Part shown: one piece after another, positions 7,381 to 16,455 of the stretch
Layout: every line of letters begins with the position of its first letter
Numbering within the stretch: position 1 is the first letter of the stretch
Origin: Streptosporangium carneum
GTDB taxonomy: Bacteria > Actinomycetota > Actinomycetes > Streptosporangiales > Streptosporangiaceae
Length of the DNA stretch: 64,000 nucleotides
Direction of reading: 5' to 3'
NCBI RefSeq assembly: GCF_027922005.1
Contig: NZ_BSEV01000029.1
Location: 45,730 to 109,729 of the forward strand
Translations under genes and position numbers: made by a program
Notes under the pieces: model-generated
Seen by the model: only the letters and a program-made list of their open reading frames with translations
Database searches by the model: none
Told to the model about the DNA's origin: nothing

Positions 7381-9487
7381 GGATTTCCAGCGCCCGGCCG
7401 AGATGCTCCCGTGCCTGCCGCGCCTCCCCGGCGGCCACGAGGGCCTCGGCCAGATGGGAGCGGACGTTGGCCTGCTCGTACAGTGCTCCGATCTGCTCCG
7501 TGAGGGCGAGCGCGTCGGTCAGGAGCCCCCTTGCGGCTTCTGACCGGCCCGCGAGCAGATGGGTCTGTCCCAGGCCGGTCAGGACACGTGTTCGGTTGTA
7601 GCGGTCGCCGAGCAGGCCGAACAGCTCCTCTGCCTCCGTCAGGCTCAGGACGGCCTCGTCGTAGCGGCCCGCGTCGCGGTACGCCTCGCCGATCCGGCGT
7701 GCCATCAGGGCCACGCCGCGCTCGCGGCCGAGATCCCGGTGGATCAGACGTGCCTGCTCGAAGCAGACGATCGCTCGTTCCGGCTGTCCCAGCCCGAGGT
7801 GGGCCACACCGAGGCTGCTCAGCGCCGACGCCTCGCCGATGGCGTGGCCCGCCGCCCGCTCCAGGTCGACGACCTGCGCGCAGAGGGCGACCGCGGTGTC
7901 GAAACGATGCAGGTTGAGGTGGGCCGAGGCCAGCGCGAGCAGCATGCGCGGTTCGGCGAGCCGGTTGTCCGAGGCCCTGGCGGACTCGAGTGCCACCTCG
8001 TGGGTCCGCACCCAGTCGCCGTAGTGCTTGCGGTTGACGAAAAGGCCCCAGAGCGCTTCGCACATCTGCCAGGTGATGTCGTGCAGCCCCTGCTCATGGG
8101 CCTGGAGCAGTACGGCACGCAGATTGGGCAGCTCGGCTTCCAGCCAGTCCAGCGCCTTGGCCGGGCCTTCGAAGGCCGGGTCGGCGGCGTGGGCGGCCTC
8201 GTAGCGGGAGCCGAGATGCCAGCGCCCCGGGATCACGACGAGATCGGCGGCGACAGCGGCGCTGAGATACCACTCGGCGATGCGAACGAAGATCGCCTGC
8301 CGTTCCTCAGGAGGGTCGGTCTCCACCGCCTTGGCGTACGCGTGCAGGCGCAGGAGGTCGTGGAACCTGAAACGGTCCTCCTCTTCCTGCGCTCCCTCCT
8401 CTTCCTCCACCAGGTTGGCCCCCGCCAGCCGGTCCAGGAGACGGAACGCCTCGCCCACCCGGATGCCGCCGGCCGCGGCGGCGACGTGGGAGCCGAAGTC
8501 CGTGCCGGGGTGCAGTCCGAGCGCACGGTACAGCCGCGCCTCGTCCTCTGAGAGCATTCCGTAGGAGACGTCGAACACGGCCTGAATCGAGATGTCCTCG
8601 TCCGCGCTGAGCACCGAGAGCCTGCGCCTGGCGTCGGCGAGTTCGCGGACGAGACGCCTGATCGACCATTTCGGGCGCAGAGCCAGGTGCGCGGCCGACG
8701 CGCAGACCGCGATCGGGAGCCTGCCGCACAGGGACACCAGGTCACGTGCCGCCTCGGGTTCCGCGCTGGTCCTGTCGAGGCCGAGGACCCGTGCCAGCAG
8801 CGCCTCGGCCGCGGCGGGGCTGAGCGGATCCAGGTCGATGAAGCGGGCGCCCTCGACGACCAGTCCGGAGAGCCTGCGGCGGGTGGTGACCAGGACCAGG
8901 CTCCTTCCCGAAGCGGGAAGGATCGCGCGAACCTGGGCGGCGGAGAGCGCGTTGTCGAGCATGACGATGAGCCGTCGGCCGGCGGTGACGGAGCGGAACA
9001 TCGTCACCTGTTCGTCGAACTCGGCCGGGACGTGCTCGGGGGCGGTTCCCAGGGCCCTGAGGAACCTTTCGAGGATCTCACCGGCGGGCACCGGAGGATC
9101 GGAGGCGAAGCCTCGCAGGTCGGCGTAGAGCTGGCCGTCTCCGAACATGTCGCGGACCTGGTGGAGCCACTGCAGGGCGAGGGAGCTCTTGCCGACGCCG
9201 CCGAGCCCGGTGATGACCACCAGCGTGGGTGAGTGAGGGGTCTCCTCCCCCTCGTCGAGCAGCCGGCGCAACTGCGCGAGCTCGTCCTCCCTGTCGATGA
9301 AAAGAGCCGGAGCGGGAGCCAGCTGGGCCGGGGCGGGGGCACGCGGACGCGTCCCGACATCGATCCGAACGTCTCCGTGGATGGACTGCGCCTGCACGGC
9401 GGGACCCCATACGGTCCCGCCGACCTCATTGGTTACCGGTGCCTCGCGAGGATCTGGGTTTTCCCGTCTGTCGTTGCGTTCGCTCAC
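7298..9487 (-). CDS. NLR-like NB-ARC/TPR protein with N-terminal RHIM-like amyloid motif
   Basis: 729 residues. A disordered N-terminus carries VWGPAVQAQSIHGDV at 26-40, a [VI]-x-G-x-x-[VI]-Q-A-x-x-[IV]-x-G-x-[VI] pattern like the RHIM-related amyloid signalling motifs (BASS) described for bacterial NLRs. NB-ARC follows (IDREDELAQL, Walker A GLGGVGKS at 94-101, LIVMLDNAL, GLHP box), then C-terminal TPRs (about 460-720). It lacks the SARP DNA-binding domain. In known systems such a protein senses a trigger, oligomerises, and templates amyloid folding of a partner with the same motif. The partner here is probably the divergent gene at 10372. GTG start with GGGAG eight bases upstream. Confidence 0.85.
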   Translation of the reverse strand: MSERNDRRENPDPREAPVTNEVGGTVWGPAVQAQSIHGDVRIDVGTRPRAPAPAQLAPAPALFIDREDELAQLRRLLDEGEETPHSPTLVVITGLGGVGKSSLALQWLHQVRDMFGDGQLYADLRGFASDPPVPAGEILERFLRALGTAPEHVPAEFDEQVTMFRSVTAGRRLIVMLDNALSAAQVRAILPASGRSLVLVTTRRRLSGLVVEGARFIDLDPLSPAAAEALLARVLGLDRTSAEPEAARDLVSLCGRLPIAVCASAAHLALRPKWSIRRLVRELADARRRLSVLSADEDISIQAVFDVSYGMLSEDEARLYRALGLHPGTDFGSHVAAAAGGIRVGEAFRLLDRLAGANLVEEEEGAQEEEDRFRFHDLLRLHAYAKAVETDPPEERQAIFVRIAEWYLSAAVAADLVVIPGRWHLGSRYEAAHAADPAFEGPAKALDWLEAELPNLRAVLLQAHEQGLHDITWQMCEALWGLFVNRKHYGDWVRTHEVALESARASDNRLAEPRMLLALASAHLNLHRFDTAVALCAQVVDLERAAGHAIGEASALSSLGVAHLGLGQPERAIVCFEQARLIHRDLGRERGVALMARRIGEAYRDAGRYDEAVLSLTEAEELFGLLGDRYNRTRVLTGLGQTHLLAGRSEAARGLLTDALALTEQIGALYEQANVRSHLAEALVAAGEARQAREHLGRALEILTRLDAPRAEPVRRRLESLAQDPPRPP

Positions 9488-10371
9488 AGATACGGCTCCC
9501 GAGAAATATTCACATTATTAATCCAAAGGAAAGCATCCCCGGTCATATTGGGGGACGAACGACAACCCCCTCAGACACCGTAGCGCAGACCGGTATACCC
9601 ACCGGATTCGGGATCCATATCCTCGTGCGGTGAACGCGTTTAGCGACCCGCCCTTCGTCCCCGCACGGAGTCGCCGCACGCTCCCGGCGGGTGACGCGGC
9701 CGCATGGTGCCTCTGTGGCCCATGTGATTCCTGTCAGGAAACGGCGCGCCCACGGCGCGAGGAGCGCGATAACCGGCGGGACGAAATCAGAACGGAACGG
9801 CCGTCGACCGTTTCCGCCACTCCGCCCCAAGGAGGGTCCTGCGGTTTCTCACCACGGAGAACCGATTGGCATGCGGCCCCATATCCACTGCGGCCCGCTT
9901 TCGCCGCGCATGGAGTTCACCTGTCGTTTCCCCCCGGTTCTCCGACGACGACTGCCGCGACCAGGCCGAACGCCCACCGTCCGCACGGCTCACGAGCCGG
10001 ACGGAGTGCCCGTCGCACCGCCCGGGGTGATCGTTACGCTCACGCGCGAGGACGCCGATTCGCGACTCGAATCAGCGCCGCGGACTTCCGTTAAATCGGA
10101 CGGCCGCCGAAAACGGCCGTGGACGCCGGAACGGAGAGAGCGGACGCCGATGTTCGGCGACGAGGCGTGAAAACGATCCCCCGGCCCCGGGGACGCGTCA
10201 CCGGGAATGCCGAACGGCTCACGGCGCGACATGAAACACTCCTCCTCTCCCCCTCCCTTCTCATCCGCGGAGGCCGGGTTCATAATCAACACCGATCAAT
10301 GCCGGTAAACAAGGAAATTCATCGGGCAACAGGACTTTTCCGAAGGACAAGCAGAACACAGGAGAGCAGAC
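9488..10371. other. Gene-free 884-bp spacer between the NLR-like and effector genes
   Basis: Open frames exist here on both strands, but none has convincing composition, a family motif or a ribosome site. AT-rich stretches near 9505-9545 and 10275-10330 probably hold the two divergent promoters. The rest looks non-coding. It is long for this genome, so the partner genes probably have separate promoters. Confidence 0.5.
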
Positions 10372-10740
10372 ATGGATCCGACGACGCTCACCGCGATCAT
10401 CTCCGCCCTGGTCGGCGGCGTCGCGGGCGAGGCGGGTAAGAATGCCTGGACCTCGCTGGTCACCCTCGCCAGGCAACGGTTCGGAGACGGATCCGGCGAG
10501 GTGGCCGCCCTTGAGGAGGCCACCGAGGACACCTCTGAGGCGATCGCCGGGATCCTCGTGGACCGTGCCGCCGCGGACCCCGGATTCAAGGAGTCGCTGG
10601 AGTCGTGGGCGTCCCAGGCGGGAGGGATCGTCCGGCAGAGCCACGACGTCTCCAACACCATAGGCGGCGAGGCCCGGATACACGGGACCGTGATCCAGGC
10701 GGGTGACGTGTTCGGCTCGATCAACCTGGGCCCTCGCTGA
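10372..10740 (+). CDS. Candidate amyloid-signalled effector with C-terminal RHIM-like motif
   Basis: 122 residues. The N-terminus (MDPTTLTAIISALVGGVAGE and beyond, to about residue 90) is predicted all-helical and starts with a Gly/Ala-rich, weakly amphipathic helix, as in the Bell/HeLo-like membrane-active domains found with bacterial and fungal amyloid motifs. The C-terminus holds IHGTVIQAGDVFGSI at 103-117, matching the motif in the NLR-like protein (26-40) at G, Q-A, G and all hydrophobic positions. Motif at the effector C-terminus and at the NLR N-terminus is the established arrangement for such pairs. The start has AGGAG seven bases upstream. Cell-death or membrane-permeabilising activity is inference. 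Confidence 0.78.
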   Translation: MDPTTLTAIISALVGGVAGEAGKNAWTSLVTLARQRFGDGSGEVAALEEATEDTSEAIAGILVDRAAADPGFKESLESWASQAGGIVRQSHDVSNTIGGEARIHGTVIQAGDVFGSINLGPR

Positions 10741-10833
10741 CCCGCGAGGAGGAGAACCCCGCACTCGCGAAACCCCCGACGACGTTCGGCGGGAAGCCGG
10801 CAGCCGGAAACCGCTCTCTCCGGCGCCCGGCCG

Positions 10834-12057
10834 TCACACCGGCCGGTCGCGGACGACCGGCCAGCGGACCGGCAGTTCCATGAGCCCCCGGATGAACATG
10901 CCGCGGCGCCACACCAGTTCCCCCGCGGGCACGGCGAGCGCCAGGTCGGGGAGGCGGTGCAGCAGCGCGCCCAGCCCCACCTGGAGCTCGGCCCTGGCCA
11001 GATGCGCGCCGAGACAGAAGTGCCTGCCGTGCCCGAAGGCCACGTGCGGGTTCTCCTCCCGGTCCGGGACGAACCGGCCGGGGTCGGCGAACACCGCCGG
11101 GTCCCGGTTGGCGGCGTCGGTCAGCGGCACGACCACCTGGCCCGCGCGCACCAGGGTCTCGCCGAGCCGTACGTCCTCGGTCGCGACGTGCGGCGCGCCT
11201 CCGGTGGCGACCAGCGAGCTCCAGCGCAGCATCTCCTCGACGGCGGGGGCCAGCGCGTCCGGGTCCGCGCGCAGCCGGCCGGCCAGGGCGGGGTCGAGGA
11301 GCACGGTCAGCGCGCAGATGGCGAGCTGGTTGCCGGTCGTCTCGTAGCCCGCCATGAGCAGCCCCGCGCCGAAGACCGCGATCTCCTCGCGGCTCAGCCG
11401 CTCGGCCTCGGGCGCGGCCAGCAGCTCGGTCAGCAGGTCGTCCCCCGCCTCGCCCGCGGCGATCTCCGCCTCCCTGGCCGCGACCAGGCCGGCGAAGTAG
11501 TCTCCCGCCTCCCGGTGCGCGGCGGCCACCTCCTCCCGGGTGAAGCGGGTCGTCGACATCATCCTGTCCACCAGGGGGCGCAGCTGGGACCGGTCGTCCG
11601 CGGGAACGCCGAGCATCTCGGTGATCGCGTTCAGCGCGAACGGCACGGTGAAGGCGTTCACCAGGTCGACCGGCTGCGCGCGCGTCTCCAGCTCGTCCAG
11701 CAGGTCCCCGGCGAGCGCGCGCAGCCAGGGGGTCTGCCTCCTGGCCCTGCGCGCGGTGAAGGCGTGCAGCACGGCCCTGCGCCTGCGGGTGTGCACCGGC
11801 GGGTCGCTGGTGGCCAGCGCCAGCGACTCGGGAGTACGGGCGAACATCGGCCGCCCCGCGAAGGAGGCCCGGCTGAAGCGGTCGTCGGACAGCACCGCCT
11901 TGACCTCGGCGTGCCGGGCCACCAGCAGGGCCTCGCTGCCGTTCGACAGCATCACGAGCGGCAGCCCGGGACGGCCGAGCAACTCCTCGTACTCCCGTGG
12001 CGGGCGGGCGTCCGGTCCCTCGGGGAAGGGGAACGGGCACGGCGCCGTACCGGTCAT
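10834..12057 (-). CDS. Cytochrome P450 (407 aa)
   Basis: A full-length bacterial class I P450. Visible motifs: the I-helix oxygen-activating AGYETTG, the ExxR of the K-helix in EEMLRW, and the heme loop FGHGRHFCLGAHLAR with the cysteine thiolate ligand. It would hydroxylate or otherwise oxidise a small molecule and needs a ferredoxin and reductase; none is encoded in this operon. The start overlaps the UbiA stop as ATGA, so it is the last gene of a six-gene coupled operon and may be a late tailoring step. Substrate unknown. Confidence 0.95.
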   Translation of the reverse strand: MTGTAPCPFPFPEGPDARPPREYEELLGRPGLPLVMLSNGSEALLVARHAEVKAVLSDDRFSRASFAGRPMFARTPESLALATSDPPVHTRRRRAVLHAFTARRARRQTPWLRALAGDLLDELETRAQPVDLVNAFTVPFALNAITEMLGVPADDRSQLRPLVDRMMSTTRFTREEVAAAHREAGDYFAGLVAAREAEIAAGEAGDDLLTELLAAPEAERLSREEIAVFGAGLLMAGYETTGNQLAICALTVLLDPALAGRLRADPDALAPAVEEMLRWSSLVATGGAPHVATEDVRLGETLVRAGQVVVPLTDAANRDPAVFADPGRFVPDREENPHVAFGHGRHFCLGAHLARAELQVGLGALLHRLPDLALAVPAGELVWRRGMFIRGLMELPVRWPVVRDRPV

Positions 12058-12962
12058 GCGACGTCCTTTCCGAGCAGGGCGACCACCAGGTAGAGCAGGA
12101 AGCTGGTCAGCAGGAACGCCACGGCGGCCAGCAGCGGCCAGCGGACGGTCCGCGCCCGCCAGAAGCGGTCGGCGCCGAACGCGACGAAGGCCAGCGGGAG
12201 CACGACCAGCCAGCCCCACGGCGAGGCGGCGGGGCCCGTCCCCCACGGGCGGGTCAGCGCCAGCGCGACGACCACGGAGACCACGGCGCTGATCACCGCG
12301 GTGACCGCGGTCCGGTCCGCGCCCCACAGGACGACGTAGCTGCGCTCGCCGGGACGCAGGTCACGGGTGACCTTGCGGGCGTACTCCAGGTGCAGGAACG
12401 CGGTGCTGGCCACGACCAGCGCGGGAACCGCGTGCCAGCTCGGGGCCAGGCCCGTCTGGTTCAGCACCCCGGCGTAGAGGTAGAGGTTGATCAGCACCTG
12501 CACGGGGAAGCTCACCCACGCGCTGAGCGCGATGGCGTCTCCCGAGGGCCAGTGCCACCTCTGGTCGACCACCAGCACCAGGAGCGCGTAACCGAGCTGC
12601 GCGGCCAGCGCGACCAGGGCGACTCCCCGGCCCGCGTTGAGCGCCAACACCGCCACGACGCCGACCACGATGAGGACCACCAGGTCGGAGACCCGCACGG
12701 CGCCGCTCGCCAGCGGCCGTCCCGGATTGTGCTCGCGGTCGTAGTCGAGGTCGCGGATGTCGTCGACGGCCCGCATCAGCAGCAGGTCGACCGCGAAGGT
12801 CAGCGCCGCGACCGCGGCCCCGCCGTCCAGGCTCCAGGCGGTGACGCGCGGGTCGGCCAGGGTGAACAGGGCCGTCACGCCCAGCGCCCAGCTCACGCCG
12901 TAGGGGAGGTAGAAGGCGGGCGGATAGCTGCCGAGGACGTATCTGCCGAGCCGGGTGATCAT
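12054..12962 (-). CDS. UbiA-family membrane prenyltransferase
   Basis: 302 residues with eight to nine membrane segments. The first Asp-rich motif for Mg-prenyl-diphosphate binding is DDIRDLDYD, followed by a conserved N-x-x-RPL-like PGRPLASGAV. The second motif region (YARKVTRDLRPGERSYV) is less canonical. UbiA enzymes attach a prenyl chain to an aromatic or other acceptor in the membrane; some members are terpene cyclases. The start overlaps the PEP-synthase-like stop by one base (TGATG) and the stop overlaps the P450 start. Prenylation of an AfsA-made or quinone-like acceptor is one hypothesis. Confidence 0.88.
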   Translation of the reverse strand: MITRLGRYVLGSYPPAFYLPYGVSWALGVTALFTLADPRVTAWSLDGGAAVAALTFAVDLLLMRAVDDIRDLDYDREHNPGRPLASGAVRVSDLVVLIVVGVVAVLALNAGRGVALVALAAQLGYALLVLVVDQRWHWPSGDAIALSAWVSFPVQVLINLYLYAGVLNQTGLAPSWHAVPALVVASTAFLHLEYARKVTRDLRPGERSYVVLWGADRTAVTAVISAVVSVVVALALTRPWGTGPAASPWGWLVVLPLAFVAFGADRFWRARTVRWPLLAAVAFLLTSFLLYLVVALLGKDVA

Positions 12963-15787
12963 CACTGCTCGTCCTCCAGGATGCGCACGGTCCCCTCCGC
13001 GCCGTCCAGCTCGACCAGGGCTCCGTCGGGGATGCGGGTGGTCGCGCCGGGCACCGCGACGACGGTCGGCACCCCGAGCAGCCGGCCCGTGATGGCGGTG
13101 TGGGACAGCAGGGTGCCGCGCTCGACCACCAGCCCCTTGGCCGCGGTCATCAGGAACAGCCACCCCGGGTCGGTCTCCCTGGCGATGAGAATCCTGTCCT
13201 GGCAGGACTCGGGCGGCACCGAGGGGTGCAGCACCACCTTGGCGCGGGCGCGCACGACCCCGGTGCTCGAGGCGAGCCCTCGCAGCAGCCGGGGGTCGGC
13301 GTCCCGCGCGGCCGGGGCGGCGTCGTCCTCCTCCGCGGACACCGGCGTGGCCAGCGCGACGCCCGCCGCGGTGAACCGGCGCGACGGCGGAACCGGCAGC
13401 GTGGCGTGGCGCTCCCGCTCCCGTCTGCGGTGCGCGGCCAGCGGGCGCAGCTCCGAGCCGGGCAGGGTGCCCTCGAAGGCCCCGAGCACCTCCTGCACGG
13501 TCAGGTCGACGATGTCGTCCGCGTCGTCGAGGTGACCCGCCGCCGCGAGTTCCGCGCCCAGCCGGAACAGCACCCCGCGGGACAGGCCGTACAGCTCGGT
13601 GCGGCAGAACCTGGTGTCCTCCCGCGCCTTGGTGTGGCCGCGCAACACGGCGGCCAGCGTCCGCAGCACCGTACGGCGCAGCGGGTCGGGGCAGCTCCTG
13701 CGCAGCTCCCGTTCCGCCTCCCGGCGGACCCTGAGTTCCTCCGCGCGGCTCCCGGCCACCGTACGGCGCTGCCTGACGAAGGGGCGCACCATGTCCAGCA
13801 CCATCCACGGCCTCTGGCGGGGCGTCGGCTCCTCCAGCTTGAGGTCGCCCGCCGCGCGGTGGCCGTAGCGGCGCAGGTGCTCGGCGGCCGCCTCGGCGAG
13901 CGCGACGCCGTACTCCCCTGCCGCCAGCCGCCCCCACACCTCGCGGGCGGCGTCCGGGTCCTCCGCGCCCAGCACCTGCTCGCGCGCCCGCGCGTCGGCG
14001 TCGATCAGCTCGGCCAGCGCGATCGCCGACCGCAGCGCGGCCAGCGAGCGGTTGTCGGGGCCGCCGGAGAGCAGGCCGAGCATCAGGGTGTGGCCGTTCT
14101 GACCGGCCCAGCGCCGCAGCAGCCTGTCCAGCGCGCCCGCGACCAGCATGCTGAAGACGCTGTTGGTCAGGGTGACCCCCCAGCGGACCGCGACCTGTGC
14201 CCACAGCCGCCGGTAGAAGACGACCAGTTCCTCCGGGCTCCGGCGGTCGATCTCCCGCTCCGCCGTCGCCGCGACCCCGTCCCACCAGCGCAGGAAGTCG
14301 CGCACCGCGGCCGGGTGGCCGAGCGCCCCGCGGAGCAGGCCGGGCGCGGCCAGCGCCGCCCGCAGCCGCCACCCGGGACGCGGCGGGACCGAGCGGGGGT
14401 CGTCGACCAGCCCCATCGAGTGCTCCCACCAGCCCCTGACGAACTCGAAGGCGGGCATCCGGCCGTGCAGGACGTACCAGGCGTCGAGACGGTAGAAGAT
14501 CCGGCCGTCGAGCATGCCGACCATCCGGTCGAGATGGTGCGCGTCGTGGCGCAGCCCGCGTTCGGACACGCCCATCCGCCGGTACAGGTCGGTGAAGATC
14601 CACCGGTAGAAGTCGCGGGCCAGCGAGTAGGTCAGCGCGCCGGACACCCCCGGATAGCTCTCGGTGATGTTGTGGTTGCTCCACAGCACCCGCCGGTCGG
14701 CAGGGGGGCGCGCGCCGGAACGGCCGGTGTCGCCGGAGCCGTCCGAACCGGCGGGGACGGAACCGCGAGAGCCGTTGGAGCCGGGGCGCGCGGCGGGCAC
14801 TGAAGGTGGCACTGAGGGCGGCACCGAGGGCAGCACCATGGGCCTGGCCTGGACCACGTGCAGTTCCCCGTCCTCGGTGAAGGCGCCCTCGATGTCCTGT
14901 GGGCAGCCGAAGTGCAGCTCGATCCGGGTGGCCGCCGCGACGACCCTGCCGATCTGCGCCCCGTCCAGCACCGGCGTCTCGGCCAGCTCCGGCGGCACGT
15001 CCAGCAGGGCGGGCTCGGGGGGTCCGTCCGGTGCGGGCGGGCCGACCATCCGGTGCTTGCGCACCGTCTCCGCGCGCACGTGGCCGGTGTCCGGGCTGAC
15101 GAAGAAGTGGTCCACGTCGGCCTTCTCCTGCACCACGCCCTCGCCGATCCCGTGCGCGGCGGCGATCACGTGCCGGACCGCGCCGTCGCGCGGGTCCCGG
15201 GTGAAGGCGACGAAGGAGCGGGTGCCCAGCGCCATGCGCTGGACGCCGACCGCGACGCGCGTCGCGGCGGGGTCGCCGCCCCTGTTCAGCCGGTAGAGCA
15301 CGGCCTCCGGCTTGTACGCCGAGGCCCAGCAGTCCACGATCCGGGCGAGCAGGTCCTCGCGCGGCACGTACAGGAAGCTGTCGCTCATCCCGGCGAACGG
15401 GTCCGCGACGTCGTCCTCGCCGGGCAGCCCCTCCGCGGCCACCACACAGGCCCGTACGGCGGCCAGCCCGCCGGGCCCGACCACCTCGTCGAACGCGGCG
15501 AGCGCCCGCTCGGCGACACGCCCCGGCACCCGCAGACGGGCCACCTCGGCGGCGGCGGCCCCGCCCCAGGCCCGCACCGCCTCGACGTCGCCGGGGGACG
15601 GCACGGGCGGCAGGCCCTCGCGCACCGATCGGGTGGCCTGGTCGAAGGCGAGCGCCGACAGGCAGTACAGCGGCGGCACGGGGAACCCGGCCAGCCGCAT
15701 CGACTCCAGCCTGGCGAACTTGTTGCCCACCCGGGCGGCGTCGAGAAGGCCCGCCCCGCTGACGAGCAACCGCGTCACCGGTGTCAT
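12962..15787 (-). CDS. PEP synthase / pyruvate-phosphate-dikinase-like phosphotransferase (941 aa)
   Basis: The N-terminal ATP-grasp half begins VGNKFARLESMRLAGFPVPP and includes FVAFTRDPRDG and DIEGAFTEDGELHVVQARPM, the usual end of the PPDK_N domain. The C-terminus is a swivelling phospho-His domain with TLLSHTAITGRLLGVPTVV, the His in LSH being the phosphate carrier. The middle part is diverged from genuine PEP synthases and the C-terminal PEP-binding TIM barrel is missing, so it is more like rifampin-phosphotransferase-type enzymes that move the ATP beta-phosphate onto a small molecule. A Gly/Ser/Pro-rich linker sits between the halves. ATGA overlap with the nitroreductase gene. It may phosphorylate or activate a pathway intermediate. 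Confidence 0.82.
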   Translation of the reverse strand: MTPVTRLLVSGAGLLDAARVGNKFARLESMRLAGFPVPPLYCLSALAFDQATRSVREGLPPVPSPGDVEAVRAWGGAAAAEVARLRVPGRVAERALAAFDEVVGPGGLAAVRACVVAAEGLPGEDDVADPFAGMSDSFLYVPREDLLARIVDCWASAYKPEAVLYRLNRGGDPAATRVAVGVQRMALGTRSFVAFTRDPRDGAVRHVIAAAHGIGEGVVQEKADVDHFFVSPDTGHVRAETVRKHRMVGPPAPDGPPEPALLDVPPELAETPVLDGAQIGRVVAAATRIELHFGCPQDIEGAFTEDGELHVVQARPMVLPSVPPSVPPSVPAARPGSNGSRGSVPAGSDGSGDTGRSGARPPADRRVLWSNHNITESYPGVSGALTYSLARDFYRWIFTDLYRRMGVSERGLRHDAHHLDRMVGMLDGRIFYRLDAWYVLHGRMPAFEFVRGWWEHSMGLVDDPRSVPPRPGWRLRAALAAPGLLRGALGHPAAVRDFLRWWDGVAATAEREIDRRSPEELVVFYRRLWAQVAVRWGVTLTNSVFSMLVAGALDRLLRRWAGQNGHTLMLGLLSGGPDNRSLAALRSAIALAELIDADARAREQVLGAEDPDAAREVWGRLAAGEYGVALAEAAAEHLRRYGHRAAGDLKLEEPTPRQRPWMVLDMVRPFVRQRRTVAGSRAEELRVRREAERELRRSCPDPLRRTVLRTLAAVLRGHTKAREDTRFCRTELYGLSRGVLFRLGAELAAAGHLDDADDIVDLTVQEVLGAFEGTLPGSELRPLAAHRRRERERHATLPVPPSRRFTAAGVALATPVSAEEDDAAPAARDADPRLLRGLASSTGVVRARAKVVLHPSVPPESCQDRILIARETDPGWLFLMTAAKGLVVERGTLLSHTAITGRLLGVPTVVAVPGATTRIPDGALVELDGAEGTVRILEDEQ

Positions 15788-16455
15788 GGACGCGCCTCCA
15801 CCCGGGTCTCGCCGTTCCATCCGTCGATGTGCAGGACCTCCTCGAGCGGCAGGCGCGGGCCGGGCCCGAACCTGGTCCTGAGACTGTGGGCGGTGGGCAG
15901 CAGGCCCCCCTGGTGCACCGTCTTCGGCAGGCCGAGCAGCTCCGCCACCTCCTTCTCCCGGTCCAGGTGAACCGTCGTCCAGGTCGTCGCCAGGCCGCGG
16001 GAGCGGGCGGCCAGCGCGTAGCTCCACATGGCGGGAAGCAGCGACGACCACACTCCCGCCTGGTTGCCCTCGGGCAGCCGTTCGCTGTCCAGTTCCAGGC
16101 AGGGGACGACCAGCACCGGCACCCGGTGCAGCTTCTCGGCCAGGTCGCGGCCGTCGGTCAGCAGGCGGCGGACGGACGCCTCCGCCTCGTCGAGCCGGTC
16201 CAGCGCGGGCCCCATGCGGTCGTGGAAGGCCCGGCGGTAGACGTCGGCCACCCGGGAGCGCAGGGCGGGGTCGGTGAGGACGATCCAGCGCCAGCGCTGC
16301 CGGTTCGAGCCGTTGGGGGCCTGCAGGGCGAGGCGCAGGCACTCCTTGACCACTTCGAGGTCCACCGGCCTCGTCAGGTCGAGGCCGCGGCGCACCGCCC
16401 TGGTGGTGCTCAGCAACTCGTCGCAGGTGAGGTCGAGCGGTACGGCCACGCTCAC
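15784..16455 (-). CDS. Nitroreductase-family flavoprotein
   Basis: 223 residues. LALQAPNGSNRQRWRWIVL is the N-terminal FMN/substrate region of the nitroreductase fold, and the C-terminal GLPKTVHQGGLLPTAHSL region matches the usual GxPxxxxxxxxxPxG area. Members are dimeric FMN enzymes reducing nitro groups, quinones or enones, or carrying out dehydrogenations in biosynthesis. The GTG start at 16455 forms a GTGA overlap with the methyltransferase stop. In this operon a redox step on an enone or quinone-like intermediate is plausible, but no substrate can be assigned. Confidence 0.85.
   Translation of the reverse strand: MSVAVPLDLTCDELLSTTRAVRRGLDLTRPVDLEVVKECLRLALQAPNGSNRQRWRWIVLTDPALRSRVADVYRRAFHDRMGPALDRLDEAEASVRRLLTDGRDLAEKLHRVPVLVVPCLELDSERLPEGNQAGVWSSLLPAMWSYALAARSRGLATTWTTVHLDREKEVAELLGLPKTVHQGGLLPTAHSLRTRFGPGPRLPLEEVLHIDGWNGETRVEARP

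Noticed and set aside
9630..10170. Two overlapping plus-strand frames of 154-159 codons in the spacer before the effector gene
   Set aside because: Arg/Pro-rich translation, no ribosome site, no family motif; the effector has its own start and ribosome site downstream.
10841..10862. A GGCCGGTCG/CGACCGGCC hairpin near the P450 end
   Set aside because: It lies inside the P450 coding sequence, so it is more likely coding composition than a terminator.
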